Shown: positions 16,617 to 28,581 of the stretch, piece by piece
Layout: each line of letters opens with the position of its first letter
Numbering within the stretch: the first letter of the stretch is position 1
Assembly: GCF_900112675.1 (NCBI RefSeq)
Contig: NZ_FOMQ01000001.1
Span: 548,985-612,984 of the forward strand
Length of the DNA: 64,000 bases
Direction: 5' to 3'
Source of the DNA: Paracidovorax konjaci
GTDB lineage: Bacteria > Pseudomonadota > Gammaproteobacteria > Burkholderiales > Burkholderiaceae_C
Made by a program: the position numbers and the translations under genes
Notes under the pieces: model-generated
Databases searched by the model: none
Told to the model about the DNA's origin: nothing
Seen by the model: only the letters and a program-made list of their open reading frames with translations

Positions 16617-17776
16617 ATGAAGATCACACCGTTTCGTATCGACATCCCGGAGCAGGAGCTGACAGACCTGCATCGCCGCCTGGACAGCACGCGCTGGCCA
16701 GACGACTTCGCTGCACCAGGGTGGGAGGACGGCACGCCAACCCGCGCCTTGCGGGATGTCGTCGAATACTGGAGGCGAGAGTTCGACTGGCGCGCCGCGG
16801 AACACAGGCTCAACGCGCTCCCGCAGTTCATCGCCGAGGTCGATGGCCATGCAGTCCACTATGTGCACGCCAAGGGCGCGGACAGCGCCTCGGCGCCGCT
16901 GGTCATCACGCACGGCTGGCCGGGCTCCTTCGTGGAGATGTACAAGGTCCTGCCCCTGCTCACGCATCCGGAACAGAACGGCTTTCCCGGTCGTCGCTCT
17001 TTCGATGTGGTCGTTCCTTCGCTGCCTGGCTTCGGCTTCTCTGCGGCGCCCACCCAGCCCGGTATGAGCAGCCGCAAGGTTGCGTCACTGTGGCATGCGC
17101 TGATGCACGGCCTGGGTTACACCAGTTTCTTCGCACAGGGCGGAGACATCGGCTCGGGGGTGAGCATGTGGCTGGCCAGGCTCCATCCGGAATCGGTGCG
17201 CGCGCTGCACCTGAACTTCATCTCCGCGGGCTACCAGCCGCCCCTGGGCGACGGAGACCGTCCTTTGTCGGCGGTGGAGGCGCAATGGCTCGCCTCGCGC
17301 GCGCAGTGGATGCAAGCCGAAGGCGGCTACAGCCACATCCACGCCACCAAGCCCCGAACGCTGGCCCAGGCGCTGGTCGACTCGCCCTCAGGACTCGCTG
17401 CCTGGCTGCTGGAAAAGTTCTACGCCTGGAGCGACGGCCACGGTGCAATGGGCGAGAAGTTCGAACTCGACGAACTGCTGGCCAACGTTTCCATCTACTG
17501 GTTCTCGCGCAACGTCGGCGCGACGCTGCGCATGTACAAGGAAAAAAAAACGCCGCCGCGCCGCTCAGCTTCGCGCACGGCGAACGGATCGAAGCGCCGT
17601 TGAGCTATGCCGCGTTTCCGGCCGAAATCCTCACGCCGCCACGCGAATGGGTCGAGCGGGTCTTCGACGTCAAGCGCTGGACGGTCATGCGGGAGGGTGG
17701 CCATTTCGCCGCCGTCGAACAACCGCGCGCGCTGGCTGCAGACATCCATGACTCCTTCGGTGGACTCTCCCGCTGA
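16617..17776 (+). pseudogene. Epoxide hydrolase, frameshifted at an A9 tract
   Basis: Alpha/beta hydrolase of the EHN-epoxide hydrolase group. The first frame gives the N-terminal EHN domain (PFRIDIPEQELTDLHRRLDS), oxyanion HGWPGSFVEMYK and nucleophile D177 (QGGDIGSGVSMW). At nine A (17542-17550) the frame breaks and stops at 17603. The remainder continues in the next frame (PLSFAHGERIEAPLSYAAFP, then EGGHFAAVEQPRALA with the catalytic His) to 17776. One more A, or two fewer, would restore a normal protein of about 386 aa. It may be a true pseudogene, a slippage-controlled gene or a sequencing error. Confidence 0.85.
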
Positions 17777-17833
17777 CGACCAGACGATCGCGGGCGACCC
17801 CGGCGCATCCCAAGGCGCGGGATGTCTGTCCGC

Positions 17834-18769
17834 TCAGCCCTTGCCCGCCTCCACCAGTTTCACCAACACCTGCAACGCCCGATTCAACGGCGTTGCCACC
17901 CCCACCGCTTCCCCGCGCTTCACCACATACCCATTGAGGTGATCGATCTCGCTGGCCTTGCCCCGCGCCAGATCCTGCGCCGTGGACGACAGCTGCCCCG
18001 GCATGGTGGCCGCGATGCGGGTGACGGCGGCCTGCACGTCGCCCGGAATGTGGATGCCGTCTGCCCCGGCCACCGCCAGGCACTCGGCCACCACGTCGGC
18101 GATGACGTCCGTCACGCCGGGCACCTGCACCAGCCGCCCGTACGGCTGTTGCGACAGGGCGGAGATCGCGTTGTAGGCGCAGTTGAGCACCAGCTTGGCC
18201 CAGAGTGCGCCGCGCACGTTGTCCGAGATTTCGGTGGCGATGCCGGCTGCGCCGAACTGCTGCACCACCGCGCCGCTCATGGGGGAGGGCGCGATTACCA
18301 GCTCGCCGCGGCCGTGGTGGCGCACGTGGCCGGGGCCGGCCATTTCCGTGGCCACGTAGACCACCGCGGCGGCCACGGGGGACGGCGTGCCTGCCAGCAC
18401 GGCGCGCACGCGCTCGTCGTTGTCCACGCCGTTCTGCAGCGTGAGCACCAGCGTGTGCGGGCCCAGGTGCGGGCGCATCTGGCGGGCGGCGTCTTCGGTG
18501 TCGGTGGATTTCACGCAGAACAGCACCACGTCGGCGCCGGCCACGGCGCTGGCGTCGGTGCTGGCGGCCAGCGGCACGTGCACGTCGAGCGTGGCGGTCT
18601 GCAGCCGCAGGCCGTGCGCCTGCACGGCCTGCACGTGCGCCTGGCGGCCGATCAGCGTGACGCCGTGGCCGGCACGCGCCAGCAGGGCGCCGAAGTAGCA
18701 GCCGACTGCGCCGGCACCGAGCACGGCGATGCGCAGCGGCGGCGTGGGGGCGAAGAGTGGGTCGGACAT
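17834..18769 (-). CDS. 2-dehydropantoate 2-reductase (ApbA/PanE family)
   Basis: 311-aa NADPH-dependent ketopantoate reductase-like enzyme; in the pantothenate pathway it would reduce 2-dehydropantoate to pantoate. N-terminal Rossmann motif IAVLGAGAVGCYFGALLARA, then LCVKSTDTED-like and LTLQNGVDN. The conserved Lys lies in GALWAKLVLNCAYNAIS, and the C-terminal helical domain has a Glu/Asn near SEIDHLNGYVV. The ATG at 18769 is preceded by CAGGAG. Paralogues of this family often act on other keto acids, so panE identity is not certain. Confidence 0.85.
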   Translation of the reverse strand: MSDPLFAPTPPLRIAVLGAGAVGCYFGALLARAGHGVTLIGRQAHVQAVQAHGLRLQTATLDVHVPLAASTDASAVAGADVVLFCVKSTDTEDAARQMRPHLGPHTLVLTLQNGVDNDERVRAVLAGTPSPVAAAVVYVATEMAGPGHVRHHGRGELVIAPSPMSGAVVQQFGAAGIATEISDNVRGALWAKLVLNCAYNAISALSQQPYGRLVQVPGVTDVIADVVAECLAVAGADGIHIPGDVQAAVTRIAATMPGQLSSTAQDLARGKASEIDHLNGYVVKRGEAVGVATPLNRALQVLVKLVEAGKG

Positions 18770-18848
18770 CGGGGCTCCTGGGTGGTGGATGGATGAATGG
18801 TTGCTCGCAGGAGGCTTTCCGGCGCGCTGGCCGGAGTCCCCGTGCCAT

Positions 18849-18880
18849 GAAAAAAGCCCCGCAGGGAGGTGCGGGGCTTT
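18849..18880 (-). terminator. Intrinsic terminator of rpoD
   Basis: Read on the minus strand: AAAGCCCCGC, an 8-nt loop, GCGGGGCTTT, then a T-run from the A's at 18849-18855. It lies about 57 nt beyond the rpoD stop. Confidence 0.9.
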
Positions 18881-18936
18881 CGCGGGGAGAGGCCATCGCG
18901 AGGGGATGGTCCGGCCGGGGCGATGGCTGGGCTGGA

Positions 18937-21297
<2,361 letters not shown>

Positions 21298-21532
21298 GGA
21301 CGACCTCAGATTCAAAAACGGACACACAAAGGAAACGCAAGCGCCATCGATACCGGCGCGGGTGGCACGGCAAAGGCAGGAGGCCTTCGCGGTTCGAGGG
21401 GTGGGCCCTCAGGGGCAAGATGTGTGGGCGAACATTTGGTGTGCAGTCCTTGCGGTATGGGGGCGGTGGTGCGTGTGTGTCACGGTTGCCGGGCCCGGAG
21501 GTGCTGCTGTCGCTCTTGCCGATTAACCCTAA

Positions 21533-21538
21533 ATTATA
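21533..21538 (-). promoter_or_regulatory. Candidate -10 box upstream of rpoD
   Basis: TATAAT on the minus strand in a short AT-rich patch (GGCTATAATTTAGGG) just after the dnaG stop and about 235 nt before the rpoD start. The -35 is poor. It would give rpoD a promoter separate from dnaG, as in the classical macromolecular-synthesis operon. Confidence 0.5.
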
Positions 21539-21553
21539 GCCCGCGCCGTTTTT

Positions 21554-23539
21554 TCAAGGCTGGCGCGGTGCGATCCCTTGCAGTGCCTGCCGGCGCTGCT
21601 CCAGCACGCGGTACTGCGCCAGGGCCTGCGGATCGCGCGCGGCCTGCAGGATGAGCAGGTTCTGCTGGCGCTTGATGTCCTCGATCAGCATGCGGTCGAG
21701 CAGGTCGCGCAGCTCGGCGCGCAGTTCGGCGGCGTCGCCTTCGGTCTGGGCATGCGAGCCGGTCATCACGCGCACGGCCAGGCCTTCGCAGTCGTGCTCG
21801 CGCAGGCTTTCGCGCAGCACGGCCCAGGCGAGCGGGCCCCGCTCGTGCCACTGGCCCTCCAGCCAGGTGAAGAGCGGCCCGTGCGGTGCCGGCTGCGCGC
21901 ACAGGGTGGCGTGGTCCTCGTGCGAGAGCTCTTCCAGGAATTCCATGTGCGAGAGCAGCAGCCGGGCGGCATGGTCGCCCCGTCCCGCAGCCGGCGTGGA
22001 GGGCAGGCGGGGCTGGGGTGGGCGCTCGTCGCGGTCGCGCCAGCGGCCCTTCCAGTCCCCTCCTTTGCGCCAGGGCTTGGCGCCGCCACCTGTGCCGTGG
22101 CTGAAGCCCTCGTCCCGCGCGGGTGCCCAGTCGCCGCCCTGCGGGTCGCCCCAGGGCGGCTCGTCGGCAGCAGGGCCGCCGGGCTGCGCGGAAGGCGGTG
22201 GCGCCGCCGGCCGGCCCGCAGGGCGGCCCGGTTCCTGGCCGGCGGCATGGCTCCAGAGGTCCGACAGGTCGCTGGCGCCCAATTGGGCCAGCTCGGCCAG
22301 TTCGCCCAGCAGCTGGCGCTTGAGCGCGCCGTCGGGCAATGCGCTCCAGAGCGGGCGGGCATTGGCCGCCATGCGGGCGCGCCCCTCGGTCTGGCCCAGA
22401 TCGCAGCCGTCGCTCGCGGCCTCCACCAGGAAGCGGCTGAGGGGCAAGGCGTCGCGCACGTGGCGCGCGAAGGCGTCGGTGCCGTGCGCGCGGATGAAGC
22501 TGTCGGGGTCGTGCTCGGCCGGCAGGAAGAGGAACTTCACGCTGCGCGTGTCCGTGGCGTAGGGCAGGGCGCCGTCCAGCGCCTTGCGCGCCGCGCGCCG
22601 GCCCGCGGCATCGCCGTCGAAGCTGAACACCACCGTGTCGGTGAAGCGGAAGAGCTTGTGTACGTGCTCGGGCGTGCAGGCCGTGCCCAGCGTGGCGACC
22701 GCGTTGGGGAAGCCCAACTGGGCGAGCGCCACCACGTCCATGTAGCCCTCGGTGACCAGCACGTAGCCCTGCTCGCGCAGCGCGGTGCGCGCCTCGAACA
22801 GGCCGTAGAGTTCACGGCCCTTGTGGAAGACGGGGGTCTCTGGCGAGTTCAGGTACTTGGGTTTGTCGTCGCCCAGCACCCGGCCGCCGAAGCCGATGCA
22901 TTCGCCCTTCACGTTGCGGATGGGGAACATCACCCGGTCGCGGAAGCGGTCGTAGCGCTTGGCGTCTTCTTCGTTCACGATCACCAGGCCGGATTCGTGC
23001 AGCAAGGGGCTGTCGTATTCGGGGAAGACGCTCGCCAGCGAGCGCCAGCCTTCGGGCGCATAGCCCAGTCCGTAGCGCTTGGCGATGGCCCCGGAAACCC
23101 CGCGCCCCTTGAAATACGCCACCGCCCGCGGCGATTCGCGCAGATGCTTGCGGTAGGCCTCGCCGGCCTTTTCCAGCACGTCGGTGAGCGTGGCCTGCTT
23201 CTGCCGCTGGGCGGCGGCCCGCTCGCGCTCCTGCGGGGAGACATCGTCATCCGGCACCTGCAGGCCCACCTGCTGGGCCAGGTCCTGGACGGCCTCCACG
23301 AACCCCATGCCGGCGTGTTCCATCAGGAAGCTGATGGCGTTGCCGTTCTTGCCGCAGCCGAAGCAGTGATAGAACTGCTTGGAGGGGCTGACGCTGAAGG
23401 AGGGCGATTTTTCCCCGTGGAAGGGGCACAGCCCCATGAAGTTCGCACCGCCTTTCTTGAGCTGCACGTAGCGGCCGACGATGTCGACCACATCGACGCG
23501 GGCGAGCAATTCCTGGATGAACGACTGGGGGATGGACAC
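21554..23539 (-). CDS. dnaG: DNA primase
   Basis: 661 aa. Makes RNA primers for DNA replication. N-terminal CHC2 zinc finger: GLCPFHGEKSPSFSVS then YHCFGCGKNGNAISF. TOPRIM core: VTEGYMDVVALAQLG and VFSFDGDAAGRRAARKAL, with acidic metal ligands. A Pro/Gly-rich linker precedes the C-terminal helicase-binding domain. The GTG at 23539 (VSIPQSFIQELLARVD) is preferred; a TTG six codons upstream is possible. Transcribed toward rpoD. No rpsU lies upstream here; an AraC gene takes that place. Confidence 0.97.
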   Translation of the reverse strand: MSIPQSFIQELLARVDVVDIVGRYVQLKKGGANFMGLCPFHGEKSPSFSVSPSKQFYHCFGCGKNGNAISFLMEHAGMGFVEAVQDLAQQVGLQVPDDDVSPQERERAAAQRQKQATLTDVLEKAGEAYRKHLRESPRAVAYFKGRGVSGAIAKRYGLGYAPEGWRSLASVFPEYDSPLLHESGLVIVNEEDAKRYDRFRDRVMFPIRNVKGECIGFGGRVLGDDKPKYLNSPETPVFHKGRELYGLFEARTALREQGYVLVTEGYMDVVALAQLGFPNAVATLGTACTPEHVHKLFRFTDTVVFSFDGDAAGRRAARKALDGALPYATDTRSVKFLFLPAEHDPDSFIRAHGTDAFARHVRDALPLSRFLVEAASDGCDLGQTEGRARMAANARPLWSALPDGALKRQLLGELAELAQLGASDLSDLWSHAAGQEPGRPAGRPAAPPPSAQPGGPAADEPPWGDPQGGDWAPARDEGFSHGTGGGAKPWRKGGDWKGRWRDRDERPPQPRLPSTPAAGRGDHAARLLLSHMEFLEELSHEDHATLCAQPAPHGPLFTWLEGQWHERGPLAWAVLRESLREHDCEGLAVRVMTGSHAQTEGDAAELRAELRDLLDRMLIEDIKRQQNLLILQAARDPQALAQYRVLEQRRQALQGIAPRQP

Positions 23540-23596
23540 CCGGCGATTGTCCCCCAACGCGCCCGGGCCGGCCGCCGCGGGCCGGAAGCCCGGGGG

Positions 23597-24637
23597 TCAG
23601 TGTCCCTGCATCCTTGCCTCGCGCGGGGTGACGCCGAAGCGGCGCTTGAACATCCGCTGGAAAGTGGACGGGTCGGAGAAGCCGCACCGCTGCGCGACCT
23701 CCGACAGGCTGGGCCGCCGGGCCGGATCGGCGCCGGCATCCCCGATGACCTGTTGCCATGCGGCCTCCAGCCGTGTGGTCCAGATCGCCGCCGCCACGCC
23801 TTCGCCATGGCGCGCGAAGAGCCGGTACAGCGATGCCCGGGAACATTCCAGCAGAGCGGCCAGCCGTTCCGCGCAGAAGGCCGGATCGCCGCAGTGGCGG
23901 CGTACCAGGCCCCAGGCGGCGCGGTACAGGCTGTCGTCGAAGCGGCGGGAATCGGGCTCCAGCCCGGCCTTTTGCGAGGTCTGCAGCAGCGCCAGGGCCA
24001 TGTCCGTGCAGGCCTGCAGCACCACCGCGCGCTCGCCCGCCGCCATGCGCGGCGCCTCGCGCCAGGTGGCGGCCACCAGGGTCTGCAGCACGCTGCCCAG
24101 CCCTGGGGCCTGGGGCAATTCGGTGGGCATTACAAAGCCGGGGCCCAGCGCGTCGTGGATCTTCTTTCGCGACAGGAAGATGGACAGGTCGCGGTGGCGG
24201 GAGCGCCGCACCTCCACGGGCCGGGCGTAGTCCACCAGATAGAGCGTGCCGGCCGCGATCTGCTGCGTCCCGTGGTTCTCGTGCGTGGCCCATTGGCATT
24301 CGGCCATCAGCGAAAGGCTGATGTCGTCCGCGCCGTCCCGGCGGCACATGGCCTCGGTGCGCACGGCGTGCACGGCCTCGCTCGCATGCTCGACCAGATC
24401 GGCACCCTGGCCGACGATGCGCCGCAGGCGCCCTCCGAAGGCGGCCCCGCCCGGGGCGCCGGGCACGGGGCGCATGCGGCTCAGCACGGACTCGCGCCAA
24501 AAGTCGAGCCGCTCGCGGGATGGGATGGAGTCCGTGCCCACCTCCAGCAGGGTGCCCGGCGCATGCGCACTGGCCAGCGCCGCATGGCGGGGGCGATGGG
24601 GGTGGGTTTCCGGATCCGGGCTGACCTCGTCTGCCAT
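23597..24637 (-). CDS. AraC family transcriptional regulator
   Basis: 346 aa. The start at 24637 follows TTAGGGG. The first two thirds resemble the AraC-binding-like domain of the FeaR/OxyR-independent type (ERLDFWRESVLSRMRP, GTLYLVDYARPVEV). The C-terminal double helix-turn-helix is clear: FCAERLAALLECSRASLYRL and PSLSEVAQRCGFSDPSTFQRMFKRRFGVTP. Its last gene-proximal neighbour is dnaG, 57 nt downstream on the same strand, but a functional link is unlikely. It faces the large unknown protein gene at 24966 divergently and might control it. Confidence 0.92.
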   Translation of the reverse strand: MADEVSPDPETHPHRPRHAALASAHAPGTLLEVGTDSIPSRERLDFWRESVLSRMRPVPGAPGGAAFGGRLRRIVGQGADLVEHASEAVHAVRTEAMCRRDGADDISLSLMAECQWATHENHGTQQIAAGTLYLVDYARPVEVRRSRHRDLSIFLSRKKIHDALGPGFVMPTELPQAPGLGSVLQTLVAATWREAPRMAAGERAVVLQACTDMALALLQTSQKAGLEPDSRRFDDSLYRAAWGLVRRHCGDPAFCAERLAALLECSRASLYRLFARHGEGVAAAIWTTRLEAAWQQVIGDAGADPARRPSLSEVAQRCGFSDPSTFQRMFKRRFGVTPREARMQGH

Positions 24638-24965
24638 GAATACCCCTAAGTGGTCTGTTGCTTTCTGTGTGTTTCCATGCGAAATGTAGTGCACGCGCGA
24701 CATGCCGCGAAAAAAAACCGAGGCGATCGTGCTGGCGCCATTTGACCCTCCGTCTCATGCCGGAGGCATCGCCAAGGCGCCGCGTCTCAGCCGCCGCCCC
24801 GGCAAGCCCGGGCGGCCGGGGAGCCGCTGAAAACCGCCGTACGGATGGGTTGCCGCAGCCGAGGCGGGAGGCCACGATGCGCAGGTGCCGGCGCGGTCTG
24901 CCGCCCCGGCAACGCAAGAACCCCCCGTCATTTCTCAACGAACCGGCCATGCCGGCCCACCTCCC
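24638..24965. other. Divergent intergenic region, AraC gene and unknown gene
   Basis: No gene or RNA seen. It contains an A8 run near 24712 and a short AT-rich patch (24645-24690) that is the most likely AraC promoter. A GTG at 24885, preceded 14 nt upstream by GGGAGG, is an alternative start for the gene at 24966. Confidence 0.5.
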
Positions 24966-27410
24966 ATGGAACCTGTGGACAGCCCCATCGATCCCGTCGT
25001 GCACCTCGATCTGGTGCGAAGCTGTGGTGAAGGCGGCCTCGGCCCCGCGCCCCACGGGCTGGAGGTGTCGGTCCATGCCGATGCCGCCGGCCCTGGCCAG
25101 GGCATGCTCACGGTCTTCAGTGCCAGCGGCGAGACGCTGGCCCAGACCGCCTTCGACCGCAGCATCACGGTTTCGGTCCATGCGGCGGAGAACGATCTGC
25201 GGCTGGTGCTGGAGATGGAGGGCGGCCGGTGCCTGGCAGCCCGCGTGGCGGACTACCGCTCGGGCACGGCGGTGGTGTTGTCCCCGCTCTCCACGCTGGT
25301 GGACGCCTACGCCGCCAACCATCCGGGTATCGGCCTCGCGCAAGCGCAGGCCCAGGTACTGGAATCGCTGGCATTGCCGCCGGACCTGCCGGTCGGAACA
25401 CTGGGCTGCAGCGTGGACCGCAACCTCTTCGATACCGAGCGCTTCTACCAGGCGGTGGACGTTGCCGGTGGCGTGGACTCGCTGGCCCGCCAGATGGCGG
25501 AAGCGGTCCCCGGAGCGCGTGCCAAGGACGGCGTTTTGGGCACGGCCAGTCTGCCGGGCGCTGGCAAGAGCACCGAGGCGGCCATCAAGGAGCTGGTGGA
25601 TGGGTTGGCCGGCAACTTCCAGGGCTGGGCGGGAGGCAAGATCAAGGGCTGGCTGATCAATCTCAGCGGAATCAACGGTTTCATGAGCGAACTCGGCCTG
25701 AGCGAGGGCGAGAACACCACGGCCAAGCAGTTGGAGGCCCTGACGGCCGAGATCCAGCGGTTGAGCGAGGCGATCAAGTCCTTGCCGCGCTCCCAGGCCT
25801 ACCTCGCACGGCTGACGGCCCTGGAGACCTTGAGAGCCGCCGTCAAGGCCAAAACCGAGACGCTGCAGGATGCCGCAGGAGATGCGCCTCTGTCGGCGAA
25901 GCAGCTCTACGAGGAGTTCGTGAAACCGGTGAACGACAGCCTCATGCTGACCGAACTCCACAACAACCAGGTGGGCTCCGGTGCCGATGCGAAGGGGCTC
26001 ATCCGCCTGCTGCTGGACGACCACCACAAGTTCTATTCCGGACATGCCGACACGGCGTACGACAGCATCCTGTTCAACGCATTCAACCAGGCGAGCGCAC
26101 TGCAGGCACAGGCGCTCAACCTGAAGATCGAAGCCGCCCATGCGAGCAATCCACCGCAGATCGACGCAGCGGAGCGGTACCTGGACCAATACCACGTCCA
26201 GATCAAGCGCCAGCGGCTGATGTATCCCAACGGGCTCAAGCCGTTTGCCGATGGCAGCATCCTGGACCGCGACACGGGTCTGCTGTGGAGGTCGGACATG
26301 TTCGAATACGACGGCCTGGAGCGGTTGATGGCCGATCCCGCCAGCGCCGGCAATCCCTGGCGCCTGCCCACCATCGAAGAATTGCAGAGCCTGAAGCCGC
26401 CCGCCTCCGTGACCGCGCGGCTGCCGTCCTCCGAGTCATCGTCTCCGCCGCCGGCGATCATGCGGCACTTCGGTTTCAGCCCGGTGGCCGTCCAGGACAA
26501 GGGCACGAAGCAATACCGCCATTTTGCGGACCTGGGGCCGGCCGGATCCAGGCCCTACAAGATACTCGGGCCGGGCTACATCGTCAGCTCCAACGCCTAC
26601 AAGCGCCGGGACCGCAACTGGGGTATGCACGACTACGAGCTGCGTACGCTGGTGATGAACCTCTACAACAACGACCAGGAAAGCATCCGCATCAAGTTCT
26701 GCCGTGGCGACGGCCGGTGCACGACCCAGTACGGCGTGAATCAGCCGCCCCAGCCGTGGACCATGCCGGTGCTTTATGTCCGCAGTCCCGCGGTTCCCGC
26801 GGAGTTCAAGGTGGAGTTCTACGAGGGTTTCAAACCCACGGCGGACACCGCGCAGGGGTGGGCCTGGGTCCGTTACTCCGACAGCACCCATTGGAAAGAC
26901 GTGACCCAGGACGTCATCTGGAGCGTGGTGGGCGACAACCTGTTGGACGTGCACGTGTCCAACGGCGACGGGACCAGTGGCCTGGTGCAGCTGCGCAGCA
27001 AGGAGCGCAAGCCGCGGGCCTACACCATCAAGGCAGAGTTTCCCTGGTACCTGTCTGACCGGCCCGGCCAGTCGGGACAACTCGAAGCCACGGCGGTGCT
27101 CTACGGCAACCAGGACGCGCCGCTGCCCGTGCTCAAGCGCCTGCTGCTCTCCCCCGCCACGAAGGACACCAAGAAATACCCGTTCTCCTACAGCCTGCAT
27201 ATCCGCGGGGTGATGAATTCGGGCGCGGTGGTCGATCAGGAAACGGCAGCGTGGTCGTGCGTGCCAGCCGAGGCAGGTGTGGAGATCAGCGGCGCGGGAA
27301 TGGTGACGGTGACCAGGTCTCCGGCATCGACGACGGCTGTCCGCATCACTGCCAGGATCGGCGGTGCGGAAGGGTCTGCCTACCTCGTGCTGCTGCCTGA
27401 CAAGACCTGA
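24966..27410 (+). CDS. Unknown 814-aa protein with helical middle, Lcl/DUF1566-like segment and Ig-like end
   Basis: I do not recognise this protein as a whole. Residues 1-160 look like a beta-rich domain with a VVLSPLSTLVDAYAANHPG segment, found in modular surface proteins. Residues about 200-420 are long amphipathic helices (KGWLINLSGINGFMSELG, ILFNAFNQASALQAQALNLK), a pattern seen in helical pore-forming proteins. Residues about 428-475 read DRDTGLLWRSD then PWRLPTIEELQSL, the core of the Lcl C-terminal (DUF1566) domain. The end resembles a bacterial Ig-like fold. No signal peptide or anchor is seen. The start is uncertain (GTG 24885 is possible). It stands alone between AraC and EAL genes. 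Confidence 0.75.
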   Translation: MEPVDSPIDPVVHLDLVRSCGEGGLGPAPHGLEVSVHADAAGPGQGMLTVFSASGETLAQTAFDRSITVSVHAAENDLRLVLEMEGGRCLAARVADYRSGTAVVLSPLSTLVDAYAANHPGIGLAQAQAQVLESLALPPDLPVGTLGCSVDRNLFDTERFYQAVDVAGGVDSLARQMAEAVPGARAKDGVLGTASLPGAGKSTEAAIKELVDGLAGNFQGWAGGKIKGWLINLSGINGFMSELGLSEGENTTAKQLEALTAEIQRLSEAIKSLPRSQAYLARLTALETLRAAVKAKTETLQDAAGDAPLSAKQLYEEFVKPVNDSLMLTELHNNQVGSGADAKGLIRLLLDDHHKFYSGHADTAYDSILFNAFNQASALQAQALNLKIEAAHASNPPQIDAAERYLDQYHVQIKRQRLMYPNGLKPFADGSILDRDTGLLWRSDMFEYDGLERLMADPASAGNPWRLPTIEELQSLKPPASVTARLPSSESSSPPPAIMRHFGFSPVAVQDKGTKQYRHFADLGPAGSRPYKILGPGYIVSSNAYKRRDRNWGMHDYELRTLVMNLYNNDQESIRIKFCRGDGRCTTQYGVNQPPQPWTMPVLYVRSPAVPAEFKVEFYEGFKPTADTAQGWAWVRYSDSTHWKDVTQDVIWSVVGDNLLDVHVSNGDGTSGLVQLRSKERKPRAYTIKAEFPWYLSDRPGQSGQLEATAVLYGNQDAPLPVLKRLLLSPATKDTKKYPFSYSLHIRGVMNSGAVVDQETAAWSCVPAEAGVEISGAGMVTVTRSPASTTAVRITARIGGAEGSAYLVLLPDKT

Positions 27411-27525
27411 ACCAGGCCGTCCTGAGCACTGCTGCCGGCCGTTGGCCATTGCCCCTGCCTGGCGATGAAGGGCCCCTGGCCCGCAGGACGCGGCGGACTC
27501 CCGCGACCCCTGCGGCCGACGAACC

Positions 27526-27595
27526 AAGAGGGAGAGAGAGGGAGAGAGGGAGAAGAAGAGCGCGGCGAGGGGCCCGGTGCGGTGTGCCGGGCCCC
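27526..27595 (+). other. Purine tract followed by a GC-rich hairpin
   Basis: The 303-nt gap 27411-27713 holds no gene. It contains 35 consecutive purines (27526-27560, GAGAGAGGG-type simple repeat) and then GGGGCCCGG (27569-27577) pairing with CCGGGCCCC (27587-27595). It lacks a T-tract. It may end transcription of the unknown gene or lie in the leader of the EAL gene. Confidence 0.55.
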
Positions 27596-27713
27596 GGCGT
27601 CGTCGCTCGGCCGTGGCGTAGGAGCGTGCCGCGTGCCGGCATGCAAGGTCTTTCGATGGGCGTAAGCTGTGCCGATCGTCCTTCTTGCCGCCCGTGCGGT
27701 AGCCGCCGCTGCC

Positions 27714-28529
27714 ATGATCCCGCCATCCTCCACGCCGCCCGCCTGTTCCGCCTGCCGCGATGGCCAGGCGCTGGATTTCGAGTTCACCATGGCTTTTCAG
27801 CCCATCGTGGACCTGCGCCATGGAGGCCGCGTCTTCGCCTACGAGGCGCTGGTGCGCGGCGTGGACGGCGCCTCGGCTGCGTCGGTGTTGGGGCGGGTGA
27901 ACGACACCAACCGCTACGCCTTCGACCAGGCCTGCCGCGTGCGCGCCGTAGAGCTGGCGGCGCGGCTGGGCATGGAGTGCCGGCTCAGCATCAACTTCCT
28001 GCCCAATGCCGTCTACCAGCCCGAAGCCTGCATCCGGGCCACTCTGGCGGCAGCGCGGCGCTGTGGTTTTCCGGTCGAACGCATCATCTTCGAAGTGGTG
28101 GAACACGAGAACCCGCACGACCGCGAGCACCTCAACCGCATCCTGCGTGCCTACCGGCGCCAGGGCTTCTGCACGGCCATCGACGATTTCGGGGCGGGCT
28201 ATGCCGGACTGGGGCTGCTGGCCGATTTCCAGCCCGATCTGCTCAAGGTCGACATGGCGCTGGTGCGCGGCATCGGCGCGGACCCGGTGCGGCAGGCGAT
28301 CGTGCGCAGCGTGGTGGCGCTGGGCGACGCGCTCGGCATCGCGGTGATTGCCGAGGGCGTGGAGACGGAAGACGAACTGACGCCCCTGCGCGCCATGGGC
28401 GTGCACCTGTTCCAGGGCTATCTGTTCGCCCGCCCGGCGGTGGAGGCCCTGCCGCCCGTGCGGTGGCCCGCAGGCACGGGACCGGATGCTCCGGGGCCGG
28501 CGGCGCAGGCCGTCGGTGCAGCGCCCTGA
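27714..28529 (+). CDS. EAL domain cyclic-di-GMP phosphodiesterase
   Basis: 271 aa, a stand-alone EAL domain with no membrane or sensor part. It hydrolyses c-di-GMP. Catalytic residues appear intact: MAFQPIVDLR, the YEALVRG motif Glu, SINFLPN Asn, IIFEVVEHE Glu, AIDDFGAGYAGL Asp pair, LLKVDMALVR Lys, VIAEGVET Glu and FQGYLFARP Gln. ATG 27714 is chosen over a GTG at 27669. It converges on the TRAP receptor gene. A GGDEF protein 5 kb away may oppose it. Confidence 0.93.
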   Translation: MIPPSSTPPACSACRDGQALDFEFTMAFQPIVDLRHGGRVFAYEALVRGVDGASAASVLGRVNDTNRYAFDQACRVRAVELAARLGMECRLSINFLPNAVYQPEACIRATLAAARRCGFPVERIIFEVVEHENPHDREHLNRILRAYRRQGFCTAIDDFGAGYAGLGLLADFQPDLLKVDMALVRGIGADPVRQAIVRSVVALGDALGIAVIAEGVETEDELTPLRAMGVHLFQGYLFARPAVEALPPVRWPAGTGPDAPGPAAQAVGAAP

Positions 28530-28551
28530 TGGCGGGCGATACCGTCAGGCA

Positions 28552-28573
28552 GGGGCGGCCCGGAAGACGCCCC
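28552..28573. terminator. Hairpin between convergent EAL and TRAP receptor genes
   Basis: GGGGCG (28552-28557) and CGCCCC (28568-28573) form a short stem between the two stops. No T-tract. Weak support. Confidence 0.3.
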
Positions 28574-28581
28574 GCCGGCGC

